The notes under the pieces: generated by a model | Databases searched by the model: none | Told to the model about the DNA's origin: nothing | The model's input: the letters and a program-made list of their open reading frames with translations, nothing else | Program-made: the position numbers and the translations under genes | From: Zoroaster sp. YZ-2022 | Taxonomy: Eukaryota > Echinodermata > Asteroidea > Forcipulatida > Zoroasteridae | NCBI GenBank assembly: GCA_029582265.1 | Contig: CM055823.1 | Location: 21,495,756 to 21,559,755, forward strand | Length of the DNA: 64,000 nucleotides | Direction: 5' to 3' | Shown: piece after piece, positions 30,603 through 41,590 of the stretch | Layout: each line of letters opens with the position of its first letter | Position numbering within the stretch: the stretch's first letter is position 1

Positions 30603-33460
30603 AATTTCGTGGTCCAAAAGAGGGTATCACGGTTTGAAACAATTTCAGTGTTCATCCCATGGTCTAAAGGTCGTATGTTAGAATGTAGAGTTAAGCCAGA
30701 AGTGGTCAATCCTTTATCAGTTGCAATTCAAACTAATGGCAAAAAGAGGCTCATCCTAGATTTACGGAAGGTAAATCTACATCTCTGGAAAGAATCAATT
30801 AAATACGAAGATCTGAAAACGGCCCGCCTTTACTTAGAAAAGGGTAAATTCATGTTCTCATTTGACCATAACAGCGGGTACCACCACATTGAGATATTTG
30901 CAGATCATACAGATTACATGGGTTTTTCTTGGTCAATTGGGTCTAATAATAATATAATAATGGGTATTCTTGGTCAATTGGTTCTAATACAAAATAATGT
31001 TTCCAGTGCTACCCTTTGATTTAAGCTCCGCACCTTATAGCTTCACAAAGATCATGGGGATCGGCAATTCAAATCATGAAGCTAGTACACGAATTCGGGT
31101 CAACTCGTACCCAGGTCATACGATGAAAAACAGAAATAAAGGAAATATATAATTTTGGGTAAGTACTTTTGCCGTTATTGGGTACGAGTTGACTTGGGTA
31201 CGAGTTGACTTGGGTACGAGTTGACTTGGGTACGAGTTGACTTGGGTACGAGTTGACCCGATTTGTAGTACACATTCCCAGGCCACATACAACGATTTGA
31301 TAGAAGCAGGATTCATTTTGAATGACAAATCCCACTGGGAGCCACAGCAATACTATCAGTGGCTAGGCGTCCTCTTAGACACAAGTAGAGGCGTGATCTG
31401 CCCAGTACAGTCAAAATTACTACCGGTACGCATTAAACAAACGACACTGCACGTTAAGACTAGTTGCAATAGGAAACTTCACGTAAAATTACTGGCCAGC
31501 TAAAGTATCATAGCGATGACTCCAGCACTGGACAACGAACAAGGTTAATGACAAGGTCAGTGCTATCAAATGTCAAATCCTGGCAATAGTCGATAATACT
31601 TACAGCAGAAACTCTGAGAGAATTACAATTCTGGGACAAAAACATTGTTGCTCTAAGACCAATACCCTGGTACCTTTTTAAAAACGGATTCGTATACAAA
31701 AAAGTAGTGTGTTCAGATCAGATGCAAGTGGCGTAGGAGCAGGGGTACATTGTAGAGGTAAACGGCGCAATCGCACACGGCGCATGGGACGAGGACAACA
31801 AAACTACAAAGCTCAACTTGGAGGGAACTCAAAGCGGTCCAGATCGTTTTAAACAGCTTCATCACCCTACTCGCTGGCACTAGTGTTAAGTGTTTCACTG
31901 ATGGTCGAAATGTACTTCGAATTATAGAAATCGGTAGCGGCAAAACCGTTTTGCACGAAAGGGCATATTTCATATTTTCTTTATGTGTGGAGCATGGTAT
32001 CACCTTGAAAGTAGAATGGGCCCCTCAATCTCAGAACGATTGTTCTGAGAACAATTGTAGATTACGACGACTGGGCACTCGCAAGTCACTTATTCAACAG
32101 ATCCGATAGCATCTGGGGATCACATACAGTCGATAGAATTGCAAATTCATTCAAGAAGTTACCACGCTTCAATTCTCGGTAGTGGAACCCAGGTTCAGAA
32201 GCAGTAGATGTCTTTACTTGCTGCTGGGCAAACGAGAACATGTAGTTCCTCCAATATCTCTTATGGCAAAGACAATCTTGCACCTCGAAGCAAACAAGGC
32301 AGTAGGCACCTTGGTAGTTCCAAATTGGCTCTCTGCACCATTCTGGACCTTGCTTATTGACCAGATATCGGGCGCCTTTATATCACAGGTGGTAGATACG
32401 AAGAAATTCCCAGCATTATCAGAATAATCTATTACAGGTCAAAGCAACCATCCCATTTTCAAAGAGAAATCGCTATCTTTCCACTTGATCGTAATGCGTC
32501 TTTCATTTCTGAAAGACTAACGGTCAAGAAAATTCAATGACCGGTAACAGTAGATACCGTAGATGTGGGGCTGCAGAGCCTTGAAAATACTGAAGACGAT
32601 AACATAACATATACGTATAGCAATGGGTTCAAGAGCCATGATAAAACTAGTCACGATTCAATGTACATAACAAGAGGCTGCAGAGCCATGATAATACTGG
32701 GGATGTTCAACGTATATAGCGAGGGGCTGCATGGGCACACAGGTTAGCGTCATTCCAGTTACCAATGCTACCTAGATAAGTAGAGGAGGCAGCAAAATGA
32801 TCCCTGTCCAGAGCTAATCAAAAAAAGAGCCCATCTCACTAGATAGAAACAATCCAAAAGATGTGCTTGAAATTTCATCCCATCACCTCCGAGCTGTACC
32901 ATCTAAGGACTCTTACCATCATCGTGGTCGGGTTCGCAGGCTTTTTCAGGTTTAACGAACTCGCACATATCGAACGTTCAGATATTATATTTTCCAATAC
33001 CCATGCAAGTATTTTCGTTGAGAAAAGCAGATAGATAAATATAGGTAAGGCTCATGGGTAATCATCAGTCGTTCAGGGGACAGTACCTGCCCCGTATCAA
33101 TATTAGAACATTATATTTTCATGTGTAAAATTCCTGAAAATTCGGATAAATGTATTTTTCGCTCCATTACCAAGCATAAAGAAGGTAGTCTACGAGATGT
33201 AAATGCACCTATATCCTACACTAGAGCACAGGAACTATTTCTCGAAATGTTGAAAGAAGTTGTACCAGATACAAGTAAAAATGGGCTACATAAGCCTGCG
33301 GTCAGGGGGAGCAACACTCGCAGCTAGCTGAGGCATCTCAGACAGGTTTACTCAAGAAACACGGTCGTTGGATGTCAGACACAGCTAAAGATTCATACCT
33401 TACATAAAAGAAGCTATGGCTGAAAGGCTTAAAGTGTCAGCAGCATTAGGTCTGCAATAT
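30603..33460 (+). pseudogene. DIRS-like tyrosine-recombinase retrotransposon relic
   Basis: Starting near 30609, frames give a reverse transcriptase (NPLSVAIQTNGKKRLILDL, then FDHNSGYHHIEIF). After a small local duplication (about 30920-30990) and an inserted TIR element (31095-31261), the RT/RNase H part continues with QYYQWLGVLLDTSRGVI (about 31347-31395) and ETLRELQFWDKN (about 31608). A tyrosine recombinase follows: FRFNELAHIERSDII (about 32947-32990), ISRSGDSTCPVS in frames near 33067, and IPENSDKCIFRSITKHKEGS with YTRAQELFLEMLKEVVP (33130-33270). The usual catalytic HxxR region is degraded (about 33285-33310). Many stops are present. The order RT, RNase H, recombinase is that of DIRS elements. 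Terminal repeats were not found. Confidence 0.88.
31095..31261. mobile_element. 167-bp TIR element nested in the DIRS relic
   Basis: A perfect 18-bp inverted repeat, TCGGGTCAACTCGTACCC, marks both ends. The right half contains about five tandem copies of GGGTACGAGTTGACTT (31180-31258), which extends the terminal repeat sequence inward. The flanks share TAGTACAC (31083-31090 and about 31267-31274), possibly part of a target duplication. Confidence 0.8.
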
Positions 33461-34489
33461 TCATTTATTTCCAAATTCCATTATGAACAGAAAACAGGAG
33501 TTCAGAGGATAAGTAACAATTGGAAGTAAAATTATAAGTAACAAAATAAATAACCAGTAATAACTGGCCACGAACTGTGAAAAACAAATGGATAAATATA
33601 TTAACAAACTGACAAACAATATCAATAATATTCAAGTAATACAGGAATCAAATCGATAATACTAATTATAACTATGGTCACGACAATAAAGAGGCGTAAA
33701 CTACGGTGGACAATCCAATGTGGACAATCCAATGTTGTAAAATTGGTGCGATGTGTAGGTTATTGAGAAATGGTATTTCGTTCGGTTTAACTGGCTGAAT
33801 TAGAACGAAATGAAGTTCTCAATTGGTGCAAAATCACTCCGCTACGAGGATGAAGAAAGGTGTTCGGAAAGGGTAGTATTTAAGGCTGTGCTTGGTAGGC
33901 AAAAGCCATCTGCGCACCGACGGGCTGAAATCAATTTTAACGTGACCATTAAAATGAAAATACTTATTATATATAAATATTAAATCGCGTTACTTGATTA
34001 TTCACTTGAAGGTTCTTAAGGAAGGAAAACGAAGTTGACCAAGTATCCACAGAATTCGTGCAATCAGGAAAGGAAACGTCAATAAATGTTCTATTTGCGG
34101 GGTTTTCCAGAGAAATTTCTTGCAAGAGTTTTGATCTCTGGTTTTCAATCCGCAAATGTTCAGACTAACTGCGGAGCAGCTAATCACCAGAGTGATATTT
34201 ATTACTCGGTAATATTTTCAATTAAAAAAAAAAAGTATACAGTATAAACGTATCCAATGTATATAACTATAACAAACACCTATCGAGTGTTGGTTTATAT
34301 GTATATTTATTATTACAAGATGAAGAAATAAAGGGATCAGCACCTGCATTGCCCGCCGGTGGACAACCCAATGTTGTAAAATTGGTGTGATGTGTAGGTT
34401 ATTGAGAACTTCTACATTAATACCAGAAATTTGTTTTGAATGTCTAACAGCGATACGCATATATGTTCTGTAGCCAGGTAAGGACTAAC
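33461..34489. other. Non-coding with a 50-bp direct repeat
   Basis: The segment around 33719-33768, containing CCAATGTTGTAAAATTGGTG, recurs at 34362-34411 in the same orientation with three or four changes. Between them lies about 590 bp without recognisable coding. They may be remnants of direct terminal repeats, but the pair is too short to call. Confidence 0.45.
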
Positions 34490-34860
34490 TGGACAACCCT
34501 GTCTAACACCCTTGGCCAAAATTAAAATATTTTTGGCGTTTTTCAACATAAGACAATTCTAGTTTGTCAAACGCTTTTTCAAAATCTAAAAATAGGCTAA
34601 TACCAGGAATATTTTTTTTTTTAGCATTTTTAATATTGTCCAAGACAAGACGAATATTTTCACCAATATAACGGTTCTGCATGAACCGTGTCTGATCTGT
34701 ATTTATTAAATTAGATAAAACCTTTTTGAGTGATGGGTCTCCAGTTTTTGAGCTCAGTAGGATTTTTTCTGGTTTGGGGATTAAGTTAATTTGGCTTATG
34801 TAATAGGCATTATTTAATGTACCTGTGTATCCATCTTTACATAACTTTGCTACCTTTTAA
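34490..34860 (-). pseudogene. L1-like reverse transcriptase fragment
   Basis: Minus-strand frames read KNPTELKNWRPI-like codons (about 34755-34780), then NTDQTRFMQNRYIGENIRLV (about 34655-34715) and IPGISLFLDFEKAFDK (about 34563-34608). These are the conserved N-terminal RT blocks of L1-like LINEs. It is an internal fragment, bounded on the right by repeat R sequence (about 34790-34940), which overlaps its edge. Confidence 0.75.
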
Positions 34861-35778
34861 ATTGCCAATGTGTGGGTGCTTTGGTATCTATGCTGATAAC
34901 AATTTGCATATTTACAAGAACATGGACACACTTTACCCACTGACAACGCTGTAACCCGGTATTCTAAGCACTCCACCTTCATAGTATATACTTTTTGAAG
35001 TTTGAAACATTGGAATAAAAATAAATATACTTTGAGTAAACATTTTTGGAATTGTTTTGTTTACATTGTAAATTGTTTGGATTTGTTTGAACAATTTTGG
35101 AAGATATTTTGAAATGGAGGGGAGGGGTGCTGATCGTTTGGACAATCCCCCAGGATTTACACTAAAGTTTCCGGAACAAATTAATTATTTACAATTTTTC
35201 AGTTGGGAAATAATAATACAAAAGGGCAACCATTCAGTAAGTCGTCAATTTTCTCGGCCATTGGATGCACACCATTGAGTTATTACATCGCTACGATCCC
35301 TGGCAGTCAATGTAGTCTTATGATTGACAACAATGTTCTGGTTTATAATGATATACATTGACGAAATGCATATTCCATATCAAAAGCTTATCCAGAAAGG
35401 CAGTACATATCTATACAATTTAGTGTTCTGACTTCTGATTGGTTACAAATCTATACAATTTAGTGTTCTGACCGGTTAGAGCGTCGGCCCATACACAGAG
35501 GCAGTACAGATCGCCAAATACAAGAGGAACACAAAGATAATGCAAGTACAATGGAGAGGCTAATGTTTTGATCTCAGTGTTATAATGTATAGTTAGTGGC
35601 TTCAATGTAAACCAATTATATGATCATATACGCAGTCAGTATAGAGGCATTATCTGTTCATAGCTGTCTGGTATAATATTTCAATTATGTTTTAATTCGT
35701 TTTCGTATTTTGTTCCCTTTTGATCGAATGTTTCCTTTTCAAACCACTGTTAATATTTTGTTAACACACATTTAGGGT
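34861..35778. other. No gene recognised; repeat R fragment at its left edge
   Basis: The first 80 bp match 41482-41590 (family R). A 20-bp duplication, CAAATCTATACAATTTAGTG-like, occurs at about 35408-35430 and 35446-35468. No coding. Confidence 0.4.
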
Positions 35779-36078
35779 GTCATGGTCAAGCAGTCTACTG
35801 CCTCAGACTATATGTATTCTGATGGCTGAGTCGTCAGAATGTGGGTTAGAATCCTGGCCGTGACAGTGGTACTTGTGTCCTTGAACGAGACACTTTATCG
35901 TATATTGCTTCTCTTCACACCTGAGTAAAAATGGGTACATGTGAGGGTAGAGATGGATGTTGTGTTTGATTATAGCCACTGTACCGCTGAGTACAGCAGC
36001 ATAGAGTTATATACTCCAAAGGGAGCTGAGAAAGTGGTAGGATTTATATTGGCCCAATGACCAGGGGTAAAAGTGAAT
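35779..36078 (+). mobile_element. tRNA-derived SINE (same family as 43831-44190)
   Basis: The A-box-like GGTCAAGCAGTCTA and the B-box-like GGGTTAGAATCC are slightly decayed. The body (ACTTGTGTCCTTGAACGAGA, then ATACTCCAAAGGGAGCTGAG) aligns with the SINE at 43831 read on its minus strand. The 3' tail is degraded. It lies in intron 3 near the LDLa exon. Confidence 0.8.
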
Positions 36079-36283
36079 CGCTTAGATAGATTTATTTTTC
36101 TTTAAAAAGGGTCAATCAGAATGTACGTGTTTTAAATGGGTGTAAAATTTGATTTTTTTTTTACATTTGAAGAACCAGGCTATAGGCTACCGGTACAATA
36201 CTGCAATAAGGCGATTGTCATGGTATCAACGGTCGTAGGGGAAACAAGTATGTTGATGGATTTTACCCTAGTTCATTGCTTAC

Positions 36284-36406
36284 CACAGTCTTCCTCATCC
36301 AACCCATAGATCTGGCAGTCTCTGAAACCGTCGCATCTAGCGTCGGGTGATACACATGAACCATCACCACAATCGAAAAGACTGGTATCGGGACAAGATG
36401 ATTCGT
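36284..36406 (-). CDS. Host receptor gene, exon 3: LDL-receptor class A domain
   Basis: The 123-bp exon is bordered by GTACAG (acceptor) and GTAAGC (donor), phase 1 at both ends. It encodes one complete LDLa module with all six cysteines: ESSCPDTSLFDCGDGSCV, then RCDGFRDCQIYGLDEEDC. The acidic calcium-binding residues at the end (D..DC.....DEEDC) are present. LDLa modules in LGR type C and GRL101-type receptors sit just before the LRR region. Here the next exon found in phase is the LRR cap at 3546-3666. Confidence 0.9.
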
Positions 36407-37306
36407 CTGTACGTGAATACAACAATGTTTCCCAAATTAAATGAGTTAAACTTAATTAAATGAGTTAAACTTTGTCTAATTAATTACATTACATTATATT
36501 AGAAATGAAAATTAATGTGAAAGTAACGAGACGTTTTACATGAACATTTATAATGAGTGACTTTATCGTTTCAGTTTGCTGTAAGACCACGTGTTTAGCT
36601 CAACTATAATCATCGTCAGGAGACAGTTTCCTGACGATGAGTAGAGCATACTATTAATCGAAACGTAGAGAAGACCCCAAGAAGCCCCTTTGTTTCTCCC
36701 TGAACCACAAACTCACTTAGCAACAGTTGAGATAACGAGTTACCCGATAAGGTTCTTTTCAGAACCCTGTGCCTGGCTCAGCGATAGTGAGATAAACACA
36801 TGCTGTTATCGCAAACCGATACAATATCAATACTCCACCATACAAAGCCTCAAATCTTGAATGACTTTGGAACCCTTTGTTTTGATCCATTAATGTGATC
36901 CATAAATGGTATTTTGATCATCTGATTTGAATGCTTAGGTCTATAGGATAATGAATGGTAGGGTTATTCGTCAATTCTGATTACTGAAATTCCCCATTGT
37001 TTTTTTTACATTTAAGAACATAATAAACGAAGGTAATGCCAATAGCATTGAATGGTTTTCCTTCTAAAAACATTGTTGGATGGTTGAAATTCATTTTATA
37101 TTATCAAAACATGTACTAATGAAATAATTAGCCAGTAGTGTAATACATTAATCAAGTAATGTAATATTGAACTTTAATGTAAAAACGTTTGCGCATAATG
37201 TAATAACTTCACCAGACTGTGGTGTAATACATTCGTTTCTGACCCGTAATGTAAAAACTCAAAACATTCCAGGCCAGTATGACATCTCTGGTTAATTATT
37301 TCATTA

Positions 37307-37503
37307 CACTGTAAGAAATATTGGGCAAACACGATTGACTTTGCCCAACACTGGTCAACATATCAACAGGTTACACAGTTGGTTTACCATTGCCCAATGT
37401 TGGATAATTTTTGCCAAAATATGTGAAGAGTTGTGGTAAATACTGACCAATTCTGGGAGAAATAACGTTACCCAACCCCATGTTGCCCAATGTTTTTACA
37501 GTG
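37307..37503. mobile_element. MITE, mariner-like, TA target
   Basis: The tips are CACTGTAAGAAATATTGGGC and the inverse GCCCAATGTTTTTACAGTG, each flanked by TA. The interior has several GCCCAA/TTGGGC motifs. The CACTGTAA tip and TA duplication fit Tc1/mariner-type MITEs. It lies in intron 2 of the receptor gene. Confidence 0.82.
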
Positions 37504-37747
37504 TACGGGGTCATATCTTCAGGGGTGGATCCAGGATTTTTGAAGGGGGCGCGTCCAGACTCAACATATAAACAAAAAATATCAGTCGCTTTGTTAAAAA
37601 TGTATTTTTGTCTCTCCAGGAAGGTTAAAACAATTTAAACAATAACAATAAAAAATGGCAACCAAAAAAAGGGGGGCTGGACTACTACTGTACTATTTTT
37701 CCAGGTGATAAGAGCTTTAAGTATAATAGATGTAGTATACCACTTAC

Positions 37748-38101
37748 ATGTTGCCGAGAAGTTGCCCAATAGCTGCAGGAGAAATCCAGTTCGCGTCACC
37801 GAAAAATCAGATGTGAAATTCACAAACACTGACGTGGAATTGAACGCAATGGTTCGTACTTTAGTGGATCCATGAAGTTGAAAAGAAACCATCTCACCTC
37901 CATTTAGAGTGCTTCCATCAAACTCTACCATGTCGTATCCTTCGGTTTCAAAACTAAGAATCCTCACCAGTATCTGTGAATCACGGTTTATGATCTCCCA
38001 ATCACAGTTTATATTAATAGGGTAGTTGAGTGGGTAACGTGGAGACTCCATATATGAATAGTTCCCAGACGAAACGTAGTATCGATGTAAACCACAGTCA
38101 T
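37748..38101 (-). CDS. Host receptor gene, exon 2: CUB domain
   Basis: The 354-bp exon has CTCTTCAG as acceptor and GTAAGTGG as donor, phase 1 at both ends. It encodes one CUB domain, an extracellular beta-sandwich: DDCGLHRYYVSSGNYSYMES, SPRYPLNYPININCDWEI and MVEFDGSTL, ending in a VFVNFTSDFSVTRTGFLLQL strand. Only the first cysteine pair (DCG and NCDW) is present; the second pair of a classical four-cysteine CUB is missing. Several N-x-S/T sites suggest glycosylation. The split Asp codon joins correctly with the signal-peptide exon. Confidence 0.9.
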
Positions 38102-38122
38102 CTGAAGAGAAAAACAACGGAA

Positions 38123-38570
38123 AGAATGTCGTATCCGGCCGCCACTTTTTAAGGGCTTTTTTGGATTTGTTTTGCAACCACTAACCAGTTTAAAAAAATC
38201 ATTCTATCGATTTTTGGTGGTACAGAAAGCGAAAACTATCTTAAAAATCCACTTTTATGATGGTTTTCGGACTTGATTTCCCTTCTTAAAAAATCCTCCC
38301 CTTCAGAAAATAGAAGGATCCTATTATAGTTGCCACTACGCATGTACAATGACTGTGTTGGTCACTAATTGTGGAGTTTACAAGATCAGACTGACATGAC
38401 TGAGGAAGTCATCGTATACCAAAAATGCCTGATTTTTCATGAAATAAATATCCTGGAATAATTTGAAGTATATGTCCATCATCCATTATGTTCTCCACCT
38501 TACCAGGTAGGTAAGATTACATTATTGGTTATATTTAATGAAAAATAGTGGCGGCCAGATACGACATTCT
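38123..38570. mobile_element. 448-bp TIR element beside the CUB splice acceptor
   Basis: The left tip AGAATGTCGTATCCGGCCGC continues with CACTTTTT. It is mirrored at the right end (GTGGCGGCCAGATACGACAT plus TCT) with two or three differences over 28 bp. The left tip is only 21 bp upstream (in gene direction) of the exon 2 acceptor, leaving just the pyrimidine tract between. Non-coding. Confidence 0.8.
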
Positions 38571-38711
38571 ACCCAAAACAACGAAATTATAGTGACTTAT
38601 ATACAACATGAATGTGTTGCATAATACTTCATTTTATATTTATTGACATTTATTACAAGAAGTGAACAAAGTATTGGACCCCTACAAGGGTCTTCAGCTG
38701 CCAGGCCCATT

Positions 38712-39303
38712 ATTGAGATTAGAGTGACCTGGAATCTGATTCTCACTGATCAAATGTACGAGTCAGTCTGACCCAATCATGAATGTGGACTCTTTATGCT
38801 ATGAGTCATCATTGAGATTAGAGTGACATGGAATCTGATTCTCACTGATCAAATGTACAGGTCAGTCTGACCCAATCATGGATGTGGACTCTTTATGCTA
38901 TGAGTCATCATTGAGATTAGAGTGGCATGGAACCTGATTCTCACTGATCAAATGTACAGGTCAGTCTGACCCAATCATGGATGTGGACTCTTTATGCTAT
39001 GAGTCATTATTGAGATTAGAGTGACATGGAATCTGATTCTCACTGATCAAATGTACAGGTCAGTCTGACCCAATCATGGATGTGGACTCTTTATGCTATG
39101 AGTCATCATTGAGATTAGAGTGACCTGGAATCTGATTCTCACTGATCAAATGTACGGGTCAGTGTGACCCAATCATGGATGTGGACTCTTTATGCTATGA
39201 GTCATCATTGAGATTAGAGTGACATGGAATCTGATTCTCACTGATCAAATGTACAGGTCAATCTGACTCAATCATGGATGTGGACTCTTTATGCTATGAG
39301 TCA
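38712..39303 (+). repeat. Tandem array, 98-99-bp unit, six copies
   Basis: The unit begins ATTGAGATTAGAGTGACATG and contains CTCACTGATCAAATGTACAG and ATGTGGACTCTTTATGCTAT. Six copies differ at a few sites each. It lies in intron 1 of the receptor gene. Confidence 0.95.
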
Positions 39304-39729
39304 TCAGGAGATATGGGTTTATATCTCATGACTGATGACAAATCAGCATTTTATTTCAAATGTGAAGCTGTCACGTTAAATGGAAAATATAGTAACAAAA
39401 TTACTCACAATAAGGTCCTTGTGCACATATAACGAAAATTGAAATTTGGAATTACCTCCTAAATGATTAAGGTGGTGAACGCATTAAACGGTCGTCGTAT
39501 ATTGGTATATTTCTGCGGCCATAGACCATTCCAACGCGCCTTGGTCCAGGCTAAGTGACTTACAGAATAAGTCATCTGACGCGTCAGGAAAATCAGGAGG
39601 GAGCCCTCAAAGTCGTGTATTTCAAATCGATCTGTCACGTGGTGTTGGATTTTTGAGTATACATTCACGCATGGCTGGTCGTTAGACCATCTAGCTCAAT
39701 TTAAATCCCAGAGGCATAAGTGGTATTTT
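39304..39729. other. No gene recognised
   Basis: Intron 1 sequence with no recognisable coding or repeat. Confidence 0.4.
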
Positions 39730-40480
39730 GTTTAGCTTTCCACTAGTCCCCGGTTTCTGGTCTCCGCATTTTTAAATTGCTGGATTGATTGGAAATCTGC
39801 CACGCTGTGTTTAAACAAAATCATTTTCACATAGGGATATAGGGGTATGAACGTTTGCCCGATTTGTGAGGCCTTATGAGGCCTTGAGATATCTTGTGCA
39901 CAAGCAAATTGTGATTATTTGTCACCACGGTGAATTCTGATCTTTCAGGTCTTCCCCAAACTATTAACCAATTTTCCTGGTGATCTACCCAACCCATCTT
40001 TCAGATCTTCGCCAAAATTCTACTCGATGTGTCCTCATAGTGACATACCCAACCCATCCACCGAGTTTCGTCCGCATCTGTCCATAACTTGGTGAGATAT
40101 CTTGGAGAGTATCTTTGGAAGTATATTGGAAAGAAAACAAATTCACCACGGTGACATTTGACCTTTCGCGTCTGTACCACACTCAAATCAATTAGTCCTT
40201 GTGATCTACCAGTACCCACCTCAATCTGTCCATTACTTCATGAGATATTAAGTAATCGTCTGTCCATTACTTAAAATTAATGAGATATTTTGCCAAAAAT
40301 AAAATAAAAGTTCGCACACCCGCAAACAAGCACCCGCATACCCAACACTGGGGTGAAAAAACCTCTATCCACGTTTCGTGGCGGGGTTATAGTTTCATTC
40401 CATGAGCCATATTTTTTCTCAGTACCACCGGGAGGGCCTAATGCCTTTATAAGTTTTATGTTAGAAAAAATATTAATATT
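39730..40480. repeat. Dispersed repeat family H, copy 2
   Basis: Matches 21820-22740 in order, including GTGATTATTTGTCACCACG, the 'ccaacccatccaccgagtttcgtc' phrase and the terminal 'catgagcca' block. It has indels relative to copy 1. Family R follows directly, so H and R may be parts of one larger element. Confidence 0.65.
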
Positions 40481-40499
40481 CCAACATAATATTATAGAC

Positions 40500-41590
40500 T
40501 GCGTCCGTAAGCCTCGTTTGACATTTGACCCCTTAAAACGATCCAGGTATTTACCCCTATGACATTTAAACCATTTCAGTCATCTTTCAGCTGTAAACAT
40601 AATTAATCTTTCGAACCAAATGAAACGTTAACTAACAAAGAAATTATGTTTTTGTCAAAAAATCACCACTGTCAAATAACTCAAACTCGGCCCAACGTTG
40701 TGCCAGCAATTTGCCTCTATGTAGGCCCAACATTGGGTTAACGTAGATTTAATTTAAAGGACCACAGAAATAGAGACGTAAATGTCATGGAGATACTAAA
40801 ATATGGTATTTTTAATGATAAAAAAAATAAACAGCTCATTGATTTTTAGCGAGCTACTTATAATTTGAAGCTTTTCCGAAGAGGATGTCAGCGCTGATTA
40901 ACACTCCCCTAAAAGGGGCCATTTGCACTGCATCCTGAACGTCCCTATGTGTGACGTCATGTAAAGACGACGGCTTGCTTCCGGGGACGCCAGCCACATA
41001 CATACACAACAGCGAACGCGTTCATTCACATGCCTGCGCTTATATTGCCCATGCTGGAAAATAACATAGAAATGGCTAAATTGTCATCAGATGAAATTGT
41101 GATACTTTACTGAGGTAAAAAGTAATAAACTATCTAATGTGTAATTTTCGTTCACCAAACTGCTGTCTTTGTGAAGAAATCGATCATTTAGTGACCCAAA
41201 CTCGGTTGAAAAAAATCGAAAAATATCAAAATACGAATGTCGCAAATAAGAACCATTGGTGTTCATAACTTCAGTTCTGAAAAAGCCTAACAAATATCTT
41301 GTTTTATTATGCAAAACACATTTATTAAGAGTTTAATTGTTTTTATTTCTGTGATCCTTTAAACAGCAGTTTTATTATTATGAACATCCATTTTTCCATT
41401 TGTTTCCTAATTTGGCTTACGTAATAGGAATTATTTAATGCACACCTGTGTATCCATCTTGACATAACTTTGATACCTTTAAATTGCCAATCTGTGGATG
41501 TTTTGATTCTTTTTGGGAAAGTTTTGGTATCTATGCTATAAACACTTTACATATTCACGAGCACATCTATGATGTCATGACGTGATAAGG
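40500..41590. repeat. Dispersed repeat family R, copy 2, split by an insertion
   Basis: 40500-40757 and 41360-41410 together match 27620-27900, and 41410-41590 matches 34790-34940. The gap in the match is the TTAA-flanked element at 40758-41358. Confidence 0.7.
40758..41358. mobile_element. 601-bp TTAA-targeted TIR element
   Basis: The ends are inverted: AAAGGACCACAGAAATAGAG on the left against AAAGGATCACAGAAATAAAA when the right end is read inversely. TTTAAA lies on both sides, and the uninterrupted repeat at 27852-27857 has a single TTTAAA. TTAA or TTTAAA was therefore duplicated on insertion, as in piggyBac-like elements. No transposase is encoded. Confidence 0.85.
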
